Notes: a model not told the origin generated them from the sequence alone. Positions 50,866-59,836 are shown, counted from the first letter of the stretch. The stretch is DNA of 64,000 bases from Pseudomonas fluorescens (GCF_000730425.1 NZ_CP008896.1:248001-312000); one strand, 5' to 3'. Made by a program: numbers and translations.

Positions 50866-52103
50866 GGCTGTTCATGCTCCTGTTGCACGTCCTGGAGCAG
50901 CACGACGAAATCCTTCAGGGTCTGTTCATCCACGTCATTGCCGTAACTTTCCTGCCAGGCGCGGCTGAACAGTTCCTGGGGGGTGAGTTGGTCGAGTTCG
51001 ATCAAGCGCTCTTCGTCACTGGCCTCGCTGCCACGTTGACCGGCGTACTCAGCAGCGATGCGCACCAGGCGCACGGCCTTGCCAAGCAGGGCGGTTTCGA
51101 TTTGCTGGCGCAGGTCCGGTTGCGGTTCGTCCAGACGCACCCGCACTTCGAGCCAGGGGTGGCGCTGGGTTTCGGCGAGCAGGTCGATATCCGGCAGATC
51201 CGCCAGTGCCTTGAGGATATCGGCCAGGGGCGCGGCTTCCAGGCGTTGCAGGTTGACCGAGCGCGGAATCAGGATGGGGTCGACGCTGGCCAGTCTTTCG
51301 CCCTGGAACGTCACGTCGAGAATCTGGTGCTTGTAGCCGATTTCGGAAAACGACAGTGGAATCGGCGAGCCGCTGTAGCGAATGCGTTCTTCGCCATTCA
51401 CCTTTTGCGGCTTGTGCAAATGGCCGAGGGCAACATAACCGACGCTCTTGTCGAACAGCTTGGCCGGCAGCGCCTCGGCATTGCCGATGATCAGGCTGCG
51501 CTCGGAATCTTCCGACACCGAACCACCAGCCATATGCGCGTGGCTGATGGCAACCAGCGCCTGGCCTTTTTTACGTTTGGCGTTGGCGGCGGCAATCAGC
51601 CATTCATGTACCTGGCCGATACCGCGCAGGTAGTCGTCACCCAGGTGTGCACCGGTCACTTCTGCCGGGCGCAGGAATGGCAAGGCCAGGCACCACGCGG
51701 CGATCTTGCCTTTGGCATCCGGCAGCGGGATCAGCAGGCGTTCGGCATCCAGTTGGCCATCATCCAGCCATAGCACGCGGCCCAACGCATGGGTACGCAA
51801 ACGCCGCATCAACGGCCCGGGCAGTTCGATGCGCGAACCGGAGTCGTGGTTGCCGGCGATCATCACGATGGTCAGCTTCGGGTTTTGTTCGTGGGCGCTG
51901 ATGATGAAATCGTACAGCCGCTCCTGGGCCTTGAGCGGCGGGTTGACCGTGTCGAAGATATCGCCGGCGATCAGCAGTGCGTCGGGGCAATGTTGCTTGA
52001 TCTGGCCCAGCAGCCAATCGAGGAAGCAGGCGTGCTCGAAGTCGCGCTCCTGGCCGTGGAGGTTTTGGCCCAGGTGCCAGTCGGAGGTGTGGAACAGACG
52101 CAA
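50862..52103 (-). CDS. sbcD: Exonuclease SbcCD subunit D (Mre11-like nuclease)
   Basis: 413 aa. Metallophosphoesterase motifs are all present: MRLFHTSDWHLG (Asp8, His10), LIAGDIFDTVNPP, VMIAGNHDSGSR, AISHAHMAGG and VALGHLHKPQ. It is the two-manganese nuclease that works with SbcC. First gene of an sbcD-sbcC-GST run. Its upstream gap is filled with tandem REPINs, substrates of the kind that hairpin-cutting SbcCD handles; the proximity may be chance. Confidence 0.96.
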   Translation of the reverse strand: MRLFHTSDWHLGQNLHGQERDFEHACFLDWLLGQIKQHCPDALLIAGDIFDTVNPPLKAQERLYDFIISAHEQNPKLTIVMIAGNHDSGSRIELPGPLMRRLRTHALGRVLWLDDGQLDAERLLIPLPDAKGKIAAWCLALPFLRPAEVTGAHLGDDYLRGIGQVHEWLIAAANAKRKKGQALVAISHAHMAGGSVSEDSERSLIIGNAEALPAKLFDKSVGYVALGHLHKPQKVNGEERIRYSGSPIPLSFSEIGYKHQILDVTFQGERLASVDPILIPRSVNLQRLEAAPLADILKALADLPDIDLLAETQRHPWLEVRVRLDEPQPDLRQQIETALLGKAVRLVRIAAEYAGQRGSEASDEERLIELDQLTPQELFSRAWQESYGNDVDEQTLKDFVVLLQDVQQEHEQP

Positions 52104-52148
52104 GGCGAACTCCGTGGGGAAGAGGTAAAGAGGGGAGGAGTTTACCTG

Positions 52149-52232
52149 TGTAGGCGCTGGCTTGCCTGAGAAGGCGGTGGGTCAGTTGAAAAAACTGCCA
52201 GCTGACACACCGCCTTCTTTTCAGGGCTGCAC
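52149..52232. repeat. REPIN, left member of a tandem pair
   Basis: TGTAGGCGCTGGCTTGCCTG opens it; its core AAGGCGGTGGGTCAG...CTGACACACCGCCTT (52171-52216) recurs almost unchanged in the next element. The right outer arm is degenerate. Confidence 0.7.
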
Positions 52233-52241
52233 AAATCAAAG

Positions 52242-52330
52242 GTGGGAGCTGGCTTGCCTGCGATGGCGGTGGGTCTGTTGACATAGCTGCCAGCTGACAC
52301 ACCGCCTTCGCGAGCAAGCCCGCTCCCACA
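52242..52330. repeat. REPIN, right member of a tandem pair (GTGGGAGC type)
   Basis: GTGGGAGCTGGCTTGCCTGCGATG and CGCGAGCAAGCCCGCTCCCACA are the arms, a different REP subtype from the TGTAGGAGCCGG elements elsewhere. The core TGGCGGTGGGTCTG...CTGACACACCGCCTT (52264-52308) matches the left member. The two fill most of the 349-base gap 52104-52452. Confidence 0.8.
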
Positions 52331-52394
52331 AGGGTTATCGGGCTTGCCACAATCTGTTTGGGTTTAAGGGGGGCTGCAAAATTGTGTCGATACC

Positions 52395-52420
52395 TACACC
52401 GCCATCGCCGGCTCCTACAA
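52395..52420. repeat. Partial REP arm
   Basis: CACCGCCATCGCCGGCTCCTACA resembles a right REPIN arm with the inner CAAGCCGG deleted. Third REP remnant in this gap. Confidence 0.6.
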
Positions 52421-52452
52421 GCGCATGCCTCAGCGGATATGCCCCTGGGCGG

Positions 52453-54093
52453 TTACTTGGGATACAGCGGCGGCAGGCTGGTGCTGTCTGCCACCGGCGC
52501 CTGTTCGCGTTCGGCCATGGGAATGGCCTTGACCGCGCGCCATAACTCTTCGCCCTGCCAATACTGGCCGCTTTCGCTGTAGAGCGCGCCATTCAACCCA
52601 TCCAGCGCGTCGGACAACGGCACAAACCGCGCCGCCATCTCTGCCAGGGTTTCCGGTTGCTGGCGCGCCCAGGCATCCAGGGCCTGGCGCGTGGCCTGGG
52701 GGTCGTTGGCCTGGCTGGCACGCTTGAGGTCGTCGAGCAAGGTGCGGGGGCTGGGGCCGGTCTGTGTGGCACGCTGGATCGCCGGACGTGAGCGGGCTCG
52801 CCACCACAGGCCGAAGCCGAGCAGGGTGGTGCAGGCGAGGAACAGGCTGGTGAGCTGCCAGATCCACAGGCGGCCATCGTCCGGTGCGGTGATCACGGTG
52901 GGCGTGGCGGGCGTGTCGACCACCAGGCTTGGGTTGATCGCCACCTGCAGGGTGCGGGCCGGCAGGCTGGTGCGTTCCAGATGGTCTTCGTGGGTGTTCC
53001 ACCACACCACTTCCACCGCCGGCAACTCCAGGGCACCGGCGCGGTTGGGCACCAGGGCTTCGCGGTCTTCGCGACTGCCGATCACCCCGCGTTCGCTGTT
53101 TTGGTTACTTAATATCGGTTGATCGGGGTAGCGTCGCAGGCCGCTGATTTCGGTGCTCGGCAGCGCGGGTAACTGGGCGCTGGCCAGGCCTTCGGCCTTG
53201 AGGGTGAGGATGCGGGTCAGGGAGTCGCCGACCTGCACGTTCACAGGTTCCGGGTTCCAGCTTTCGCCCAGGCTCAGGCTGCGCGCCGGCAGCCAGGGGG
53301 CGTCCGCCGGGTAGAGCGCCGGCTTGGGCATGACCGTCAGGGGGATTTCGGTAGAACTCACATGCAGCAGCTTGCCGGGCTTGGGCGCCTGGGGTGTGGC
53401 GCCCTGGGCCGGGCGCGGTTCGACCAGGGTGGCGCTGAACATTTGCGCCGGGATCAGCAGTTGCCCGCTGCGCTGTGGGTAGATCCCGTAGCGCATTTCG
53501 ATCACGCCATGACGCACGCCGTTGATGACTTTCTCGTAGGTGCGCGAGTCGCCCACTTGCTCGACCCGGGCGTCAGACAACTGCAAGGGCGTCAGGCTGC
53601 TGTCGTCATACAGTGCCACCGAGTGGTAGATCCGCACGGTCAACAGGGCCTGGGCCTGCACATACACACGGTCCTGGTCGAGGCTGGCTTCGATGAATAC
53701 CGGCTCCAGTTGGTTGTCGCTGTCCTGGCCCAGGGTTGGGTCCACTTGCAGGCTGATCGCCTGGGTCTTGAGTTCGCCCAGTTGCAGTGGCGGGATTACC
53801 ACGGTACCGCTGGTCTTGGGCTGCAAGGTGATGATCCAGCGGGTGGTGGCGTGGTTGCTGCCGTCCAGGGTGGTGAGCTGGTTGATCTGGCGGGTGCCGC
53901 GTACGTCAAACAGCGGGTCCAGCGGCGACAGGTCGGGCTTGCCGAACTGGGTGACATCGCTGGACTCGATTGTCAGTTCCACCGTTTCCCCTGAATTGAC
54001 GCGGCTGCGGTCGAGACTGGCGGCCAGCTCGGCCGCCTGGGCGTGACCGGCCCACAGCGCTAGCAATAAGACGAATGGGGTGCAGCGGCTCAT
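52453..54093 (-). CDS. BatD-like membrane protein (oxygen-tolerance operon)
   Basis: 546 aa from the ATG at 54093, whose ATGA overlaps the BatB stop. A signal peptide (SRCTPFVLLLALWAGHAQAA) is followed by Ig-like strands (ELAASLDRSRVNSGETVELT), as in BatD proteins, repeated to about residue 400. One membrane helix near residue 425 (IWQLTSLFLACTTLLGFGLW) leaves a short cytoplasmic tail. BatD is encoded with MoxR and VWA proteins and linked to aerotolerance or envelope stress; the mechanism is unknown. Last gene of the operon. Confidence 0.9.
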   Translation of the reverse strand: MSRCTPFVLLLALWAGHAQAAELAASLDRSRVNSGETVELTIESSDVTQFGKPDLSPLDPLFDVRGTRQINQLTTLDGSNHATTRWIITLQPKTSGTVVIPPLQLGELKTQAISLQVDPTLGQDSDNQLEPVFIEASLDQDRVYVQAQALLTVRIYHSVALYDDSSLTPLQLSDARVEQVGDSRTYEKVINGVRHGVIEMRYGIYPQRSGQLLIPAQMFSATLVEPRPAQGATPQAPKPGKLLHVSSTEIPLTVMPKPALYPADAPWLPARSLSLGESWNPEPVNVQVGDSLTRILTLKAEGLASAQLPALPSTEISGLRRYPDQPILSNQNSERGVIGSREDREALVPNRAGALELPAVEVVWWNTHEDHLERTSLPARTLQVAINPSLVVDTPATPTVITAPDDGRLWIWQLTSLFLACTTLLGFGLWWRARSRPAIQRATQTGPSPRTLLDDLKRASQANDPQATRQALDAWARQQPETLAEMAARFVPLSDALDGLNGALYSESGQYWQGEELWRAVKAIPMAEREQAPVADSTSLPPLYPK

Positions 54094-55820
54094 CGAGTCT
54101 TGTCCTGATGTTGTTGCTGTTCGTACCAGAATTTGCGTCGCAACAATTCGCCGGGGTTGTCCGGGATCTGTCGCAGCCATTGCTCCAGGGCTTGGCGGTG
54201 CTCGTCGTCGAGGTTGGCATCCGTGGGACGCAAGGGCGGCGTGGTGGTCTGTTCGTCGCCCAGCTCACTGCCGGGTACTTCGTTGTTGCCCGCGGTGGGC
54301 GGGGCGCCGGTCTGTTCCTCGCCCGTACCCGCCTGGCCTGCTCCCTGGGGCGATTGCTCGCCAGCGTTGGCGGGGCTGTTGTCGCCTGGTTGCGCAGTTT
54401 GGCCGGGTTGGGTGGATTCGTCATCCTCGTTTTTCGGCGCCTGGGGCTCGGGCTCGGGTTCTTCCTGCAACAGGCTTTCGACCAGGGCCTTGTTTTTCAG
54501 GGCTGGCTGCAAGTCCGGCTGGGCTTCCAGCGCCTGTTCATAGGCGTCTATCGCGGCTTCCAACTCACCGGCGCGGGCCAAGGCATTGCCACGATTGTAG
54601 TGGGAGTAGGCATCGCTGCCCTCGGCAAAGCGCCGGGCCGCCTCGGCGTAGTTGCCGGCCTCATACAGGGCGACGCCTTGCCATTGCGGGTTTTCAAAGT
54701 GTTCGGCGGCTTCGGCCGGGCGTTTGTGCTTGAGCAGATATTGGCCCTGCTGGTCGGGGCGCAGCCACAGGTCCTGGAAGTCGAACGCATAGCTGGGCTG
54801 TGGCGCCGCCAGGAGCAGCAAGGGCAGGCAGAACAGCCAGCCACGGCGGCCAGCGCAGGCGGCGAGCAACAGCAACGGCAGCAGCAGCCAGTAGCCCTGG
54901 TCGGCCCAGGTGTCCAGTTGCAGGCGCTGGCCATCGTCGCGCAGGTTTTGCGGGCCGTCCAGCAGGCCCAGGCTGCGCAGGTCCTTGTCGTCCAGGCGTG
55001 CCTGGCGATAGCGGCCGCCCATCTCGCTGGCAAAGGCCTTGAGCGTCGGGCTGTCCAGGCGTGGGATCAGGATCGCGCCTTGTTCATCCTTGAGGAATTC
55101 GCCGCTTTCCTGGGTGACCGGGGTACCTTCACGGCTGCCAATGCCGAGAATCGACAGGCTCGGCGCCTGGCCTTGCAGCAGCAGGCGAATGCCCTGGCGT
55201 TCCTGCTTGGACAGGGACGAGCCAATCAGCAGCAAGCGGCCCTGGCCGAGGCCGCCGTGCTTGAGCAGTTCCAGGGCTTTTTCCACGGCCAGGTCGGCGC
55301 GATGGCCGGCCTCGGGCATGATCGAGGGACGCAGGGCATCCAGCAGGTTGCGGCTGGTGGCCAGGTCGTCCGAGAGCGGCACCAGTGTATGGGCACTGCC
55401 GGCATACACGACGATGGCGGTTTGCGCATCGCTGCGTGCCTGCAGCAGGTCCACCAGCTTGCGCCGTGCCTGCTCCAGGCGATTGGGCGGGCTGTCGGTG
55501 GCGAGCATCTCTGGGGTCAGTTCCAGCAGCACCACCAGCGGGTCGGCGGGTTTCTGGCTGATCTGTTCGACCCGTTGCCAGCCGGGGCCCAGCAAGGCCA
55601 GGAGGGCGAGCAGCCAGGCCAGGCCCAACAACAGCCACGGCGACTTGCTTTCCCGACCGTTGCCGCCACTGAGCAGGGCGGCATGGAAGGCCGGTGGCAG
55701 GATCATCTGCCAGCGCCCGGCGCGCTTTTGCCGATGCCACAGTTGCCACAGCAGCCAGCCGAGCACGGGCAGCAGCAATAGCCACCAGGGGCGTAACCAG
55801 TGCGGCCATAAAGCGATCAT
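54090..55820 (-). CDS. BatB-BatC fusion: VWA domain with degenerate MIDAS plus TPR domain
   Basis: 576 aa from the ATG at 55820, which overlaps the batA stop (ATGA). Two N-terminal helices, a VWA domain (about 93-290), a further helix pair near 310-345, and then TPR repeats (about 355-470; AYSHYNRGNALARAGELEAA). A long acidic Gln/Pro-rich linker leads to a C-terminal tail. Where BatA has DVSGS, this VWA has LLELTPEM (100-105), so the metal-binding DxSxS is lost. BatB and BatC are separate proteins in some bacteria; here they are one chain, with the BatC-like TPR placed in the periplasm by the helices. Confidence 0.88.
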   Translation of the reverse strand: MIALWPHWLRPWWLLLLPVLGWLLWQLWHRQKRAGRWQMILPPAFHAALLSGGNGRESKSPWLLLGLAWLLALLALLGPGWQRVEQISQKPADPLVVLLELTPEMLATDSPPNRLEQARRKLVDLLQARSDAQTAIVVYAGSAHTLVPLSDDLATSRNLLDALRPSIMPEAGHRADLAVEKALELLKHGGLGQGRLLLIGSSLSKQERQGIRLLLQGQAPSLSILGIGSREGTPVTQESGEFLKDEQGAILIPRLDSPTLKAFASEMGGRYRQARLDDKDLRSLGLLDGPQNLRDDGQRLQLDTWADQGYWLLLPLLLLAACAGRRGWLFCLPLLLLAAPQPSYAFDFQDLWLRPDQQGQYLLKHKRPAEAAEHFENPQWQGVALYEAGNYAEAARRFAEGSDAYSHYNRGNALARAGELEAAIDAYEQALEAQPDLQPALKNKALVESLLQEEPEPEPQAPKNEDDESTQPGQTAQPGDNSPANAGEQSPQGAGQAGTGEEQTGAPPTAGNNEVPGSELGDEQTTTPPLRPTDANLDDEHRQALEQWLRQIPDNPGELLRRKFWYEQQQHQDKTR

Positions 55821-56905
55821 CGACGCCTCCGCAAGCGCAGGCGTTGAAGACGTTGGCGCCATTGTGGGTGCTGTTGCAGGAAATGGCCCCTGGTCGAGAG
55901 CTTATTGAGCAGCCGTTGCAGGGCGTTGTCCGGCCAGCGCTCCTGGATCACCAGCAACAGGCTGAGAAACAGGGCCAGGGCCAGCGGCCCGCTATACAGC
56001 GCCTGGGCCGGGCGGGCCTGGGTCGGTTGCTGCACCACGGGCTCCAACTGGTCGAGGGTTTCCTTGATCGCTTGCAACTCTGCGCCGTCGTGGGCGCGGA
56101 AATACTGCCCGCCGGTGGCTTGGGCGATGGCCTTGAGCGCCGGTTCGTCGAGATCCAGGCTGGGATTGACGCCGAGCATGCCCAGGGTCCCGGTCTGCTC
56201 GGGGTTGGCGCCGATGCCGATGGGGTAAATCTTCACGCCTTCTTCGGCGGCCAGGCGCGCGGCGGTCAATGGATCGATTTCGCCGCCATTGTTGGCGCCG
56301 TCAGTGACCAGGATCAGCACCCGGCTGTGTGCCGGGCGTTGGCGCAGGCGCTTGAGCGCCAGGCCGATGGCGTCGCCAATCGCGGTGTTTTTCCCGGCAA
56401 TGCCGATGCGCGCCTCATCCAGCCAGGTGCGCACGGTGCGCCGGTCGAAGGTCAGCGGCGCTTGCAGGTAGGCCTGGCTGCCAAACAGGATCAGGCCCAC
56501 GCGATCACCCTCGCGGCTTTCGAGAAAGTCCCCCAGCAGGTGTTTGACCAGGCTCAGGCGGCTGACGTCTTCGTCTTGCCATTGCATGTCGGGAAAGTCC
56601 ATGGAGCCCGACACGTCCACTGCCACCAGCAGGTCGCGGCCGCTGGCGGCAATCGGCAGCGGCTCGCCGAGCCATTCCGGGCGGGCGGCGGCGCTCAGCA
56701 GCAACAGCCACAGCACCACGAACGGTGCTTGCTGGCGCCAACCCGGCAGGTTGATGCGCGCGCGGCGCCTGGCCAGGCCTTCGAGGTCGCCGAGGAAGCT
56801 GACCTTCAGCGCCGGCTCGCCGCTGTCGGCTACCGGCAGGATCAGGCGCATCACCCATGGCAGGGGCAACAGGGCAAAGACCCACGGCCAGGCGAACTCA
56901 AACAT
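55817..56905 (-). CDS. BatA-like VWA-domain membrane protein
   Basis: 362 aa. N-terminal helices (about 5-25 and 60-75) anchor a VWA domain with an intact MIDAS: VAVDVSGSMDF (Asp97, Ser99, Ser101), Thr in GIAGKNTAIGDAIG and VTDGANNGGE. A last helix near 310-325 precedes a very basic tail (RQRLQRLRLRRRR). It should bind a divalent metal and a partner protein, in the operon with MoxR, DUF58, DUF4381 and BatD. It overlaps DUF4381 by 8 bases and BatB by 4. Confidence 0.92.
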   Translation of the reverse strand: MFEFAWPWVFALLPLPWVMRLILPVADSGEPALKVSFLGDLEGLARRRARINLPGWRQQAPFVVLWLLLLSAAARPEWLGEPLPIAASGRDLLVAVDVSGSMDFPDMQWQDEDVSRLSLVKHLLGDFLESREGDRVGLILFGSQAYLQAPLTFDRRTVRTWLDEARIGIAGKNTAIGDAIGLALKRLRQRPAHSRVLILVTDGANNGGEIDPLTAARLAAEEGVKIYPIGIGANPEQTGTLGMLGVNPSLDLDEPALKAIAQATGGQYFRAHDGAELQAIKETLDQLEPVVQQPTQARPAQALYSGPLALALFLSLLLVIQERWPDNALQRLLNKLSTRGHFLQQHPQWRQRLQRLRLRRRR

Positions 56906-57392
56906 GTTTGCGAATCCAGGTGTCGACCGCTTGCGTCAGGCCGGCGATGGCCTTGTCGTCGAGCTTGCATTCGGGCTTGTAGGCGCCTTCCACCAGGACC
57001 ATCCAGCGTGTCAGGCCGGCGGCCGGGCAGCGGTTGTCGAGAAACGCCAGCCATTTGCGCCCGTTGAGGGTGTGGCTCTGGCTGTAGGGGTAGTCGTTGC
57101 GGCACAGGCGCTTGAGCAGGCCATTGAGCTGCTGCAGCCAGGCGCCGGCCGGTGCGCCATCGTAGGGTTTGGGCATCAGCGCCAGTTCTGCGAGCGCGGC
57201 GATGCGCAGTGGGTCCAGGGGCTGCTCGGCCCGGGCCAGGGGGCGTTTGCTCGGCAGGAAGCGCCGCAGTCGCCACAAGCCCCAGCCGGCCAGAGGGATC
57301 AGCACCAGCAACAGCCACCAACCTGGCGCCGGTGGCCAGAAACCGATGGCTGGCGGCGCGATCAGCGGTTGCAGTTGATCCAGGCGGCTCAT
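56898..57392 (-). CDS. DUF4381 membrane protein
   Basis: 164 aa. One helix near the N-terminus (PGWWLLLVLIPLAGWGLWRL) and a cytoplasmic helical domain with PAGAWLQQLNGLLKRLCRND and GRKWLAFLDNRCP. This matches the DUF4381 proteins found between DUF58 and BatA in such operons. Function unknown. It overlaps the DUF58 stop by 4 bases and batA by 8. Confidence 0.88.
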   Translation of the reverse strand: MSRLDQLQPLIAPPAIGFWPPAPGWWLLLVLIPLAGWGLWRLRRFLPSKRPLARAEQPLDPLRIAALAELALMPKPYDGAPAGAWLQQLNGLLKRLCRNDYPYSQSHTLNGRKWLAFLDNRCPAAGLTRWMVLVEGAYKPECKLDDKAIAGLTQAVDTWIRKHV

Positions 57393-58321
57393 GGCTTTTT
57401 CACCGGGCGTTGCGGGTTGAGGTATTCACGCAGTTGCTCGACCATTTCGCTTTGCGTGCTCAATGGCATCAGCAATACCCGTAGTTTCTGCGCGAGCAAC
57501 TCCCAGCGGGCGATGCGGGCTTCGGCCTGGGCCTTGTAGGCCTGGCGCAGCTCGAAGTTCAACGTGTCGATTTCCAGTTGCGCACCGCGCTCGGCGAAAC
57601 GCAGCAGCCCTGCGGCGGGCAGGGCGTGGTCCAGCGGATCTGAGACCGGCAGCAGCAACAGATCGCAATGGCGTGACAACAGGCTCAGTTGCTGCTCGGC
57701 GCCTTCGGTCAGGGCGCGTTCATCGCAGATCACAATCACCAGGCTGCCGGGGCGCAGCACTTCGCGGCCACGGCGCAGGGCCATGCCCAGTGCATCGGCT
57801 TCGGGGCGGCTTTCAGTACTGAGGCTCTGGTTGACCCGCACCAGGCGATTGAGCAGTTGCAGCAGGCTTTGTTTGCTGCGTCGGGGTTTGATCTCGTAGT
57901 GCTCGTTATCCCCGAACACCAGGCCGCCGACCCGGTCGTTATGGCCCAGTGCGGCCCAGCCGATCAGGCTCGCGGCCTGGGCGGCGAGGACCGACTTGAA
58001 CATCTGCCCGGAGCCGAAGAACAGCCGGCAGCTTTGCTCGACCATGATGAAGATCGGCCGCTCCCGCTCTTCATGGAACAGTTTGGTGTGGGGTTCCTGG
58101 GTGCGCGCTGTGACGCGCCAGTCGATGGTGCGCACATCGTCGCCGGCCTGGTACACCCGCACCTGGTCGAAGTCCACGCCACGCCCGCGCAATTTGGAGT
58201 GGTGCAGGCCGATCAGCGGGCTGCGTTGGCTTGGTGTGGAGAACAGCTGCACTTCCCGCACGCGATGGCGCATCTCGATCAATTCGCTGAGGGAAATGCG
58301 GATTCCATCGCCGGCGGTCAT
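57389..58321 (-). CDS. DUF58 domain protein (MoxR partner)
   Basis: 310 aa from the ATG at 58321, which is 5 bases after the MoxR stop. It has the DUF58 signature GRGVDFDQVRVYQAGDDVRT followed by IDWRVTARTQEPHTKLF, and a VWA-like fold (IFMVEQSCRLFFGS). DUF58 proteins accompany MoxR ATPases in most bacteria and may link them to VWA proteins. No membrane helix is seen. A longer frame extending to 58552 lies inside moxR and is not used. Confidence 0.92.
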   Translation of the reverse strand: MTAGDGIRISLSELIEMRHRVREVQLFSTPSQRSPLIGLHHSKLRGRGVDFDQVRVYQAGDDVRTIDWRVTARTQEPHTKLFHEERERPIFIMVEQSCRLFFGSGQMFKSVLAAQAASLIGWAALGHNDRVGGLVFGDNEHYEIKPRRSKQSLLQLLNRLVRVNQSLSTESRPEADALGMALRRGREVLRPGSLVIVICDERALTEGAEQQLSLLSRHCDLLLLPVSDPLDHALPAAGLLRFAERGAQLEIDTLNFELRQAYKAQAEARIARWELLAQKLRVLLMPLSTQSEMVEQLREYLNPQRPVKKP

Positions 58322-58326
58322 GGGGA

Positions 58327-59286
58327 TCAAGCGACGGCAACGACGTCGAGAATGCGTTGCACCACGCGGTCCTGGTCGATGCCGGCCGCTTCGGCCTCGA
58401 ACGACAGGATGATGCGGTGGCGCAACACGTCGAACAGCACCGCCTGGATATCTTCCGGGCTGACAAAGTCGCGCCCGGCCAGCCAGGCATGGGCCCTGGC
58501 GCAGCGGTCGAGGGCGATTGAGCCCCGGGGGCTGGCGCCATAGGCAATCCACTCGGCCATTTCCGGGTCGAACTTGGCGGGGGTGCGGGTGGCCATCACC
58601 AGTTGCACCAGGTATTCCTCTACGGCATCGGCCATGTACAGGCCGAGGATTTCCTTGCGCGCGGCGAAAATCGCCTGCTGGCTCACCCGCCGCTCGGGCT
58701 TGGTTTCGCCATTGAGGGCTTCGCCACGGGCCTGTTGCAGGATGCGCCGCTCCACGGCGGCATCGGGGAAGCCAATCTTGACGTGCATCAAGAAGCGGTC
58801 GAGCTGGGCTTCGGGCAGGGGGTAGGTGCCTTCCTGCTCGATGGGGTTTTGCGTGGCCATTACCAAAAACAGCGGCGACAACTCATAAGTACTGCGCCCG
58901 ACGCTGACCTGGCGCTCGGCCATGGCTTCGAGCAAGGCCGACTGCACCTTGGCCGGGGCCCGGTTGATTTCGTCCGCCAGCACCAGGTTGTGGAAGATCG
59001 GCCCTTGCTGGAACACAAAGCTGCCGGTTTCCGGGCGATAGATCTCGGTGCCGGTGATGTCGGCGGGCAACAGGTCGGGGGTGAACTGGATACGATGGAA
59101 CTGTGCTTCGATCCCTTCGGCAAGCTCCTTGATGGCCTTGGTCTTGGCCAGGCCGGGAGCGCCTTCTACCAGCATGTGGCCGTCGGCGAGCAGGGCAATG
59201 AGCAGGCGCTCGATAAGTTTTTCCTGGCCGAGAATCTGTGTAGAAAGAAAGGTTCGCAGCGCGAGCAGCGCTTCACGATGTTCCAT
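58327..59286 (-). CDS. MoxR-family AAA+ ATPase
   Basis: 319 aa. Walker A is GAPGLAKT (42-49) and Walker B is LVLADEINRAPAKVQSALLE; sensor and arginine-finger segments (MATQNPIEQEGTYPLPEAQL, DRFLMHVK) are present. MoxR proteins are chaperone-like ATPases that activate VWA-containing partners. First gene of the seven-domain operon moxR-DUF58-DUF4381-batA-batBC-batD, which is coupled by overlaps at nearly every junction. Its promoter lies in the gap before 59382. Confidence 0.95.
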   Translation of the reverse strand: MEHREALLALRTFLSTQILGQEKLIERLLIALLADGHMLVEGAPGLAKTKAIKELAEGIEAQFHRIQFTPDLLPADITGTEIYRPETGSFVFQQGPIFHNLVLADEINRAPAKVQSALLEAMAERQVSVGRSTYELSPLFLVMATQNPIEQEGTYPLPEAQLDRFLMHVKIGFPDAAVERRILQQARGEALNGETKPERRVSQQAIFAARKEILGLYMADAVEEYLVQLVMATRTPAKFDPEMAEWIAYGASPRGSIALDRCARAHAWLAGRDFVSPEDIQAVLFDVLRHRIILSFEAEAAGIDQDRVVQRILDVVAVA

Positions 59287-59381
59287 CGATGACGGTTCCT
59301 GGAAAGATGAGCCTGGGGCGCTTACTTTAATGCATCGAGGGGGGTGGCGACTAACGGCGTTTTTGTAAAGTGCGGAATTTA

Positions 59382-59484
59382 CTGTAGGAGCCGGCGTGCC
59401 GGCGAAAAACCTGAGGCCGCCGCGTTAAACCAGGCCTGACGCGTTATCGTTGGCGGCCATCGCCGGCAAGCCGGCGCCTACAGG
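59382..59484. repeat. REPIN
   Basis: CTGTAGGAGCCGGCGTGCCGGCG and CATCGCCGGCAAGCCGGCGCCTACAGGG arms with a longer spacer (about 55 bases). The stop of the next minus-strand gene is just outside its right end. Confidence 0.85.
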
Positions 59485-59485
59485 G

Positions 59486-59836
59486 TCAAGAGCGGAGGTA
59501 GGTGCCGGTGCCCTTGAGAATGTTCTGCAAGGTTTCTTCTACCTCGGCCAGGTCCGACTCCGGCGTGCTGTGATTGATCAGCAGGTGATCGCTGCCGCCC
59601 AGCGCGTCCTTGTCGGCCGCACCAATTTCTACCAGCAAGGTGGTCGCACCCAGGGTGATCTTCAAGCCGTCGAGGGTCGAAGGCTCGTAGTCCCAGGTGA
59701 GTTCCACCTCGTCCTCGTCCGGATAACGGGACAGCATGAACATCTCGCCATGGGTGCCGTGGCAGCACAGCATGGCCATGTTGTCTTCTTCGTCATCGCA
59801 CGGGGTGGCGAGCAGGTGGGCGGTGGTCAGTTGCAT
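59486..59836 (-). CDS. Small protein of unknown function
   Basis: 116 aa from the ATG at 59836, preceded by AGGA; the frame is open further but without SD. It is acidic, with PCDDEEDNMAMLCCHGTHGE early, then RYPDEDEVELTWDYEPSTLD and LGATTLLVEIGAADK, a strand-rich pattern, and a helical end. No signal peptide or membrane helix. I do not recognise a family. It is alone, between a REPIN and the gdhB promoter region, and transcribed away from gdhB. Confidence 0.75.
   Translation of the reverse strand: MQLTTAHLLATPCDDEEDNMAMLCCHGTHGEMFMLSRYPDEDEVELTWDYEPSTLDGLKITLGATTLLVEIGAADKDALGGSDHLLINHSTPESDLAEVEETLQNILKGTGTYLRS

Noticed and set aside
49183..50946. A 587-codon plus-strand open frame rich in Leu and Gln
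   Set aside because: Antisense to sbcC; the Leu/Gln pattern is the complement of its coiled-coil codons.
52149..52330. Tandem repeats resembling a short CRISPR array
   Set aside because: The repeats are inverted hairpins of REP type with shared cores, not equal direct repeats with unique spacers, and there are no cas genes.
54075..55781. A 568-codon plus-strand open frame
   Set aside because: Antisense to the BatBC gene, whose operon overlaps and VWA/TPR domains are convincing.
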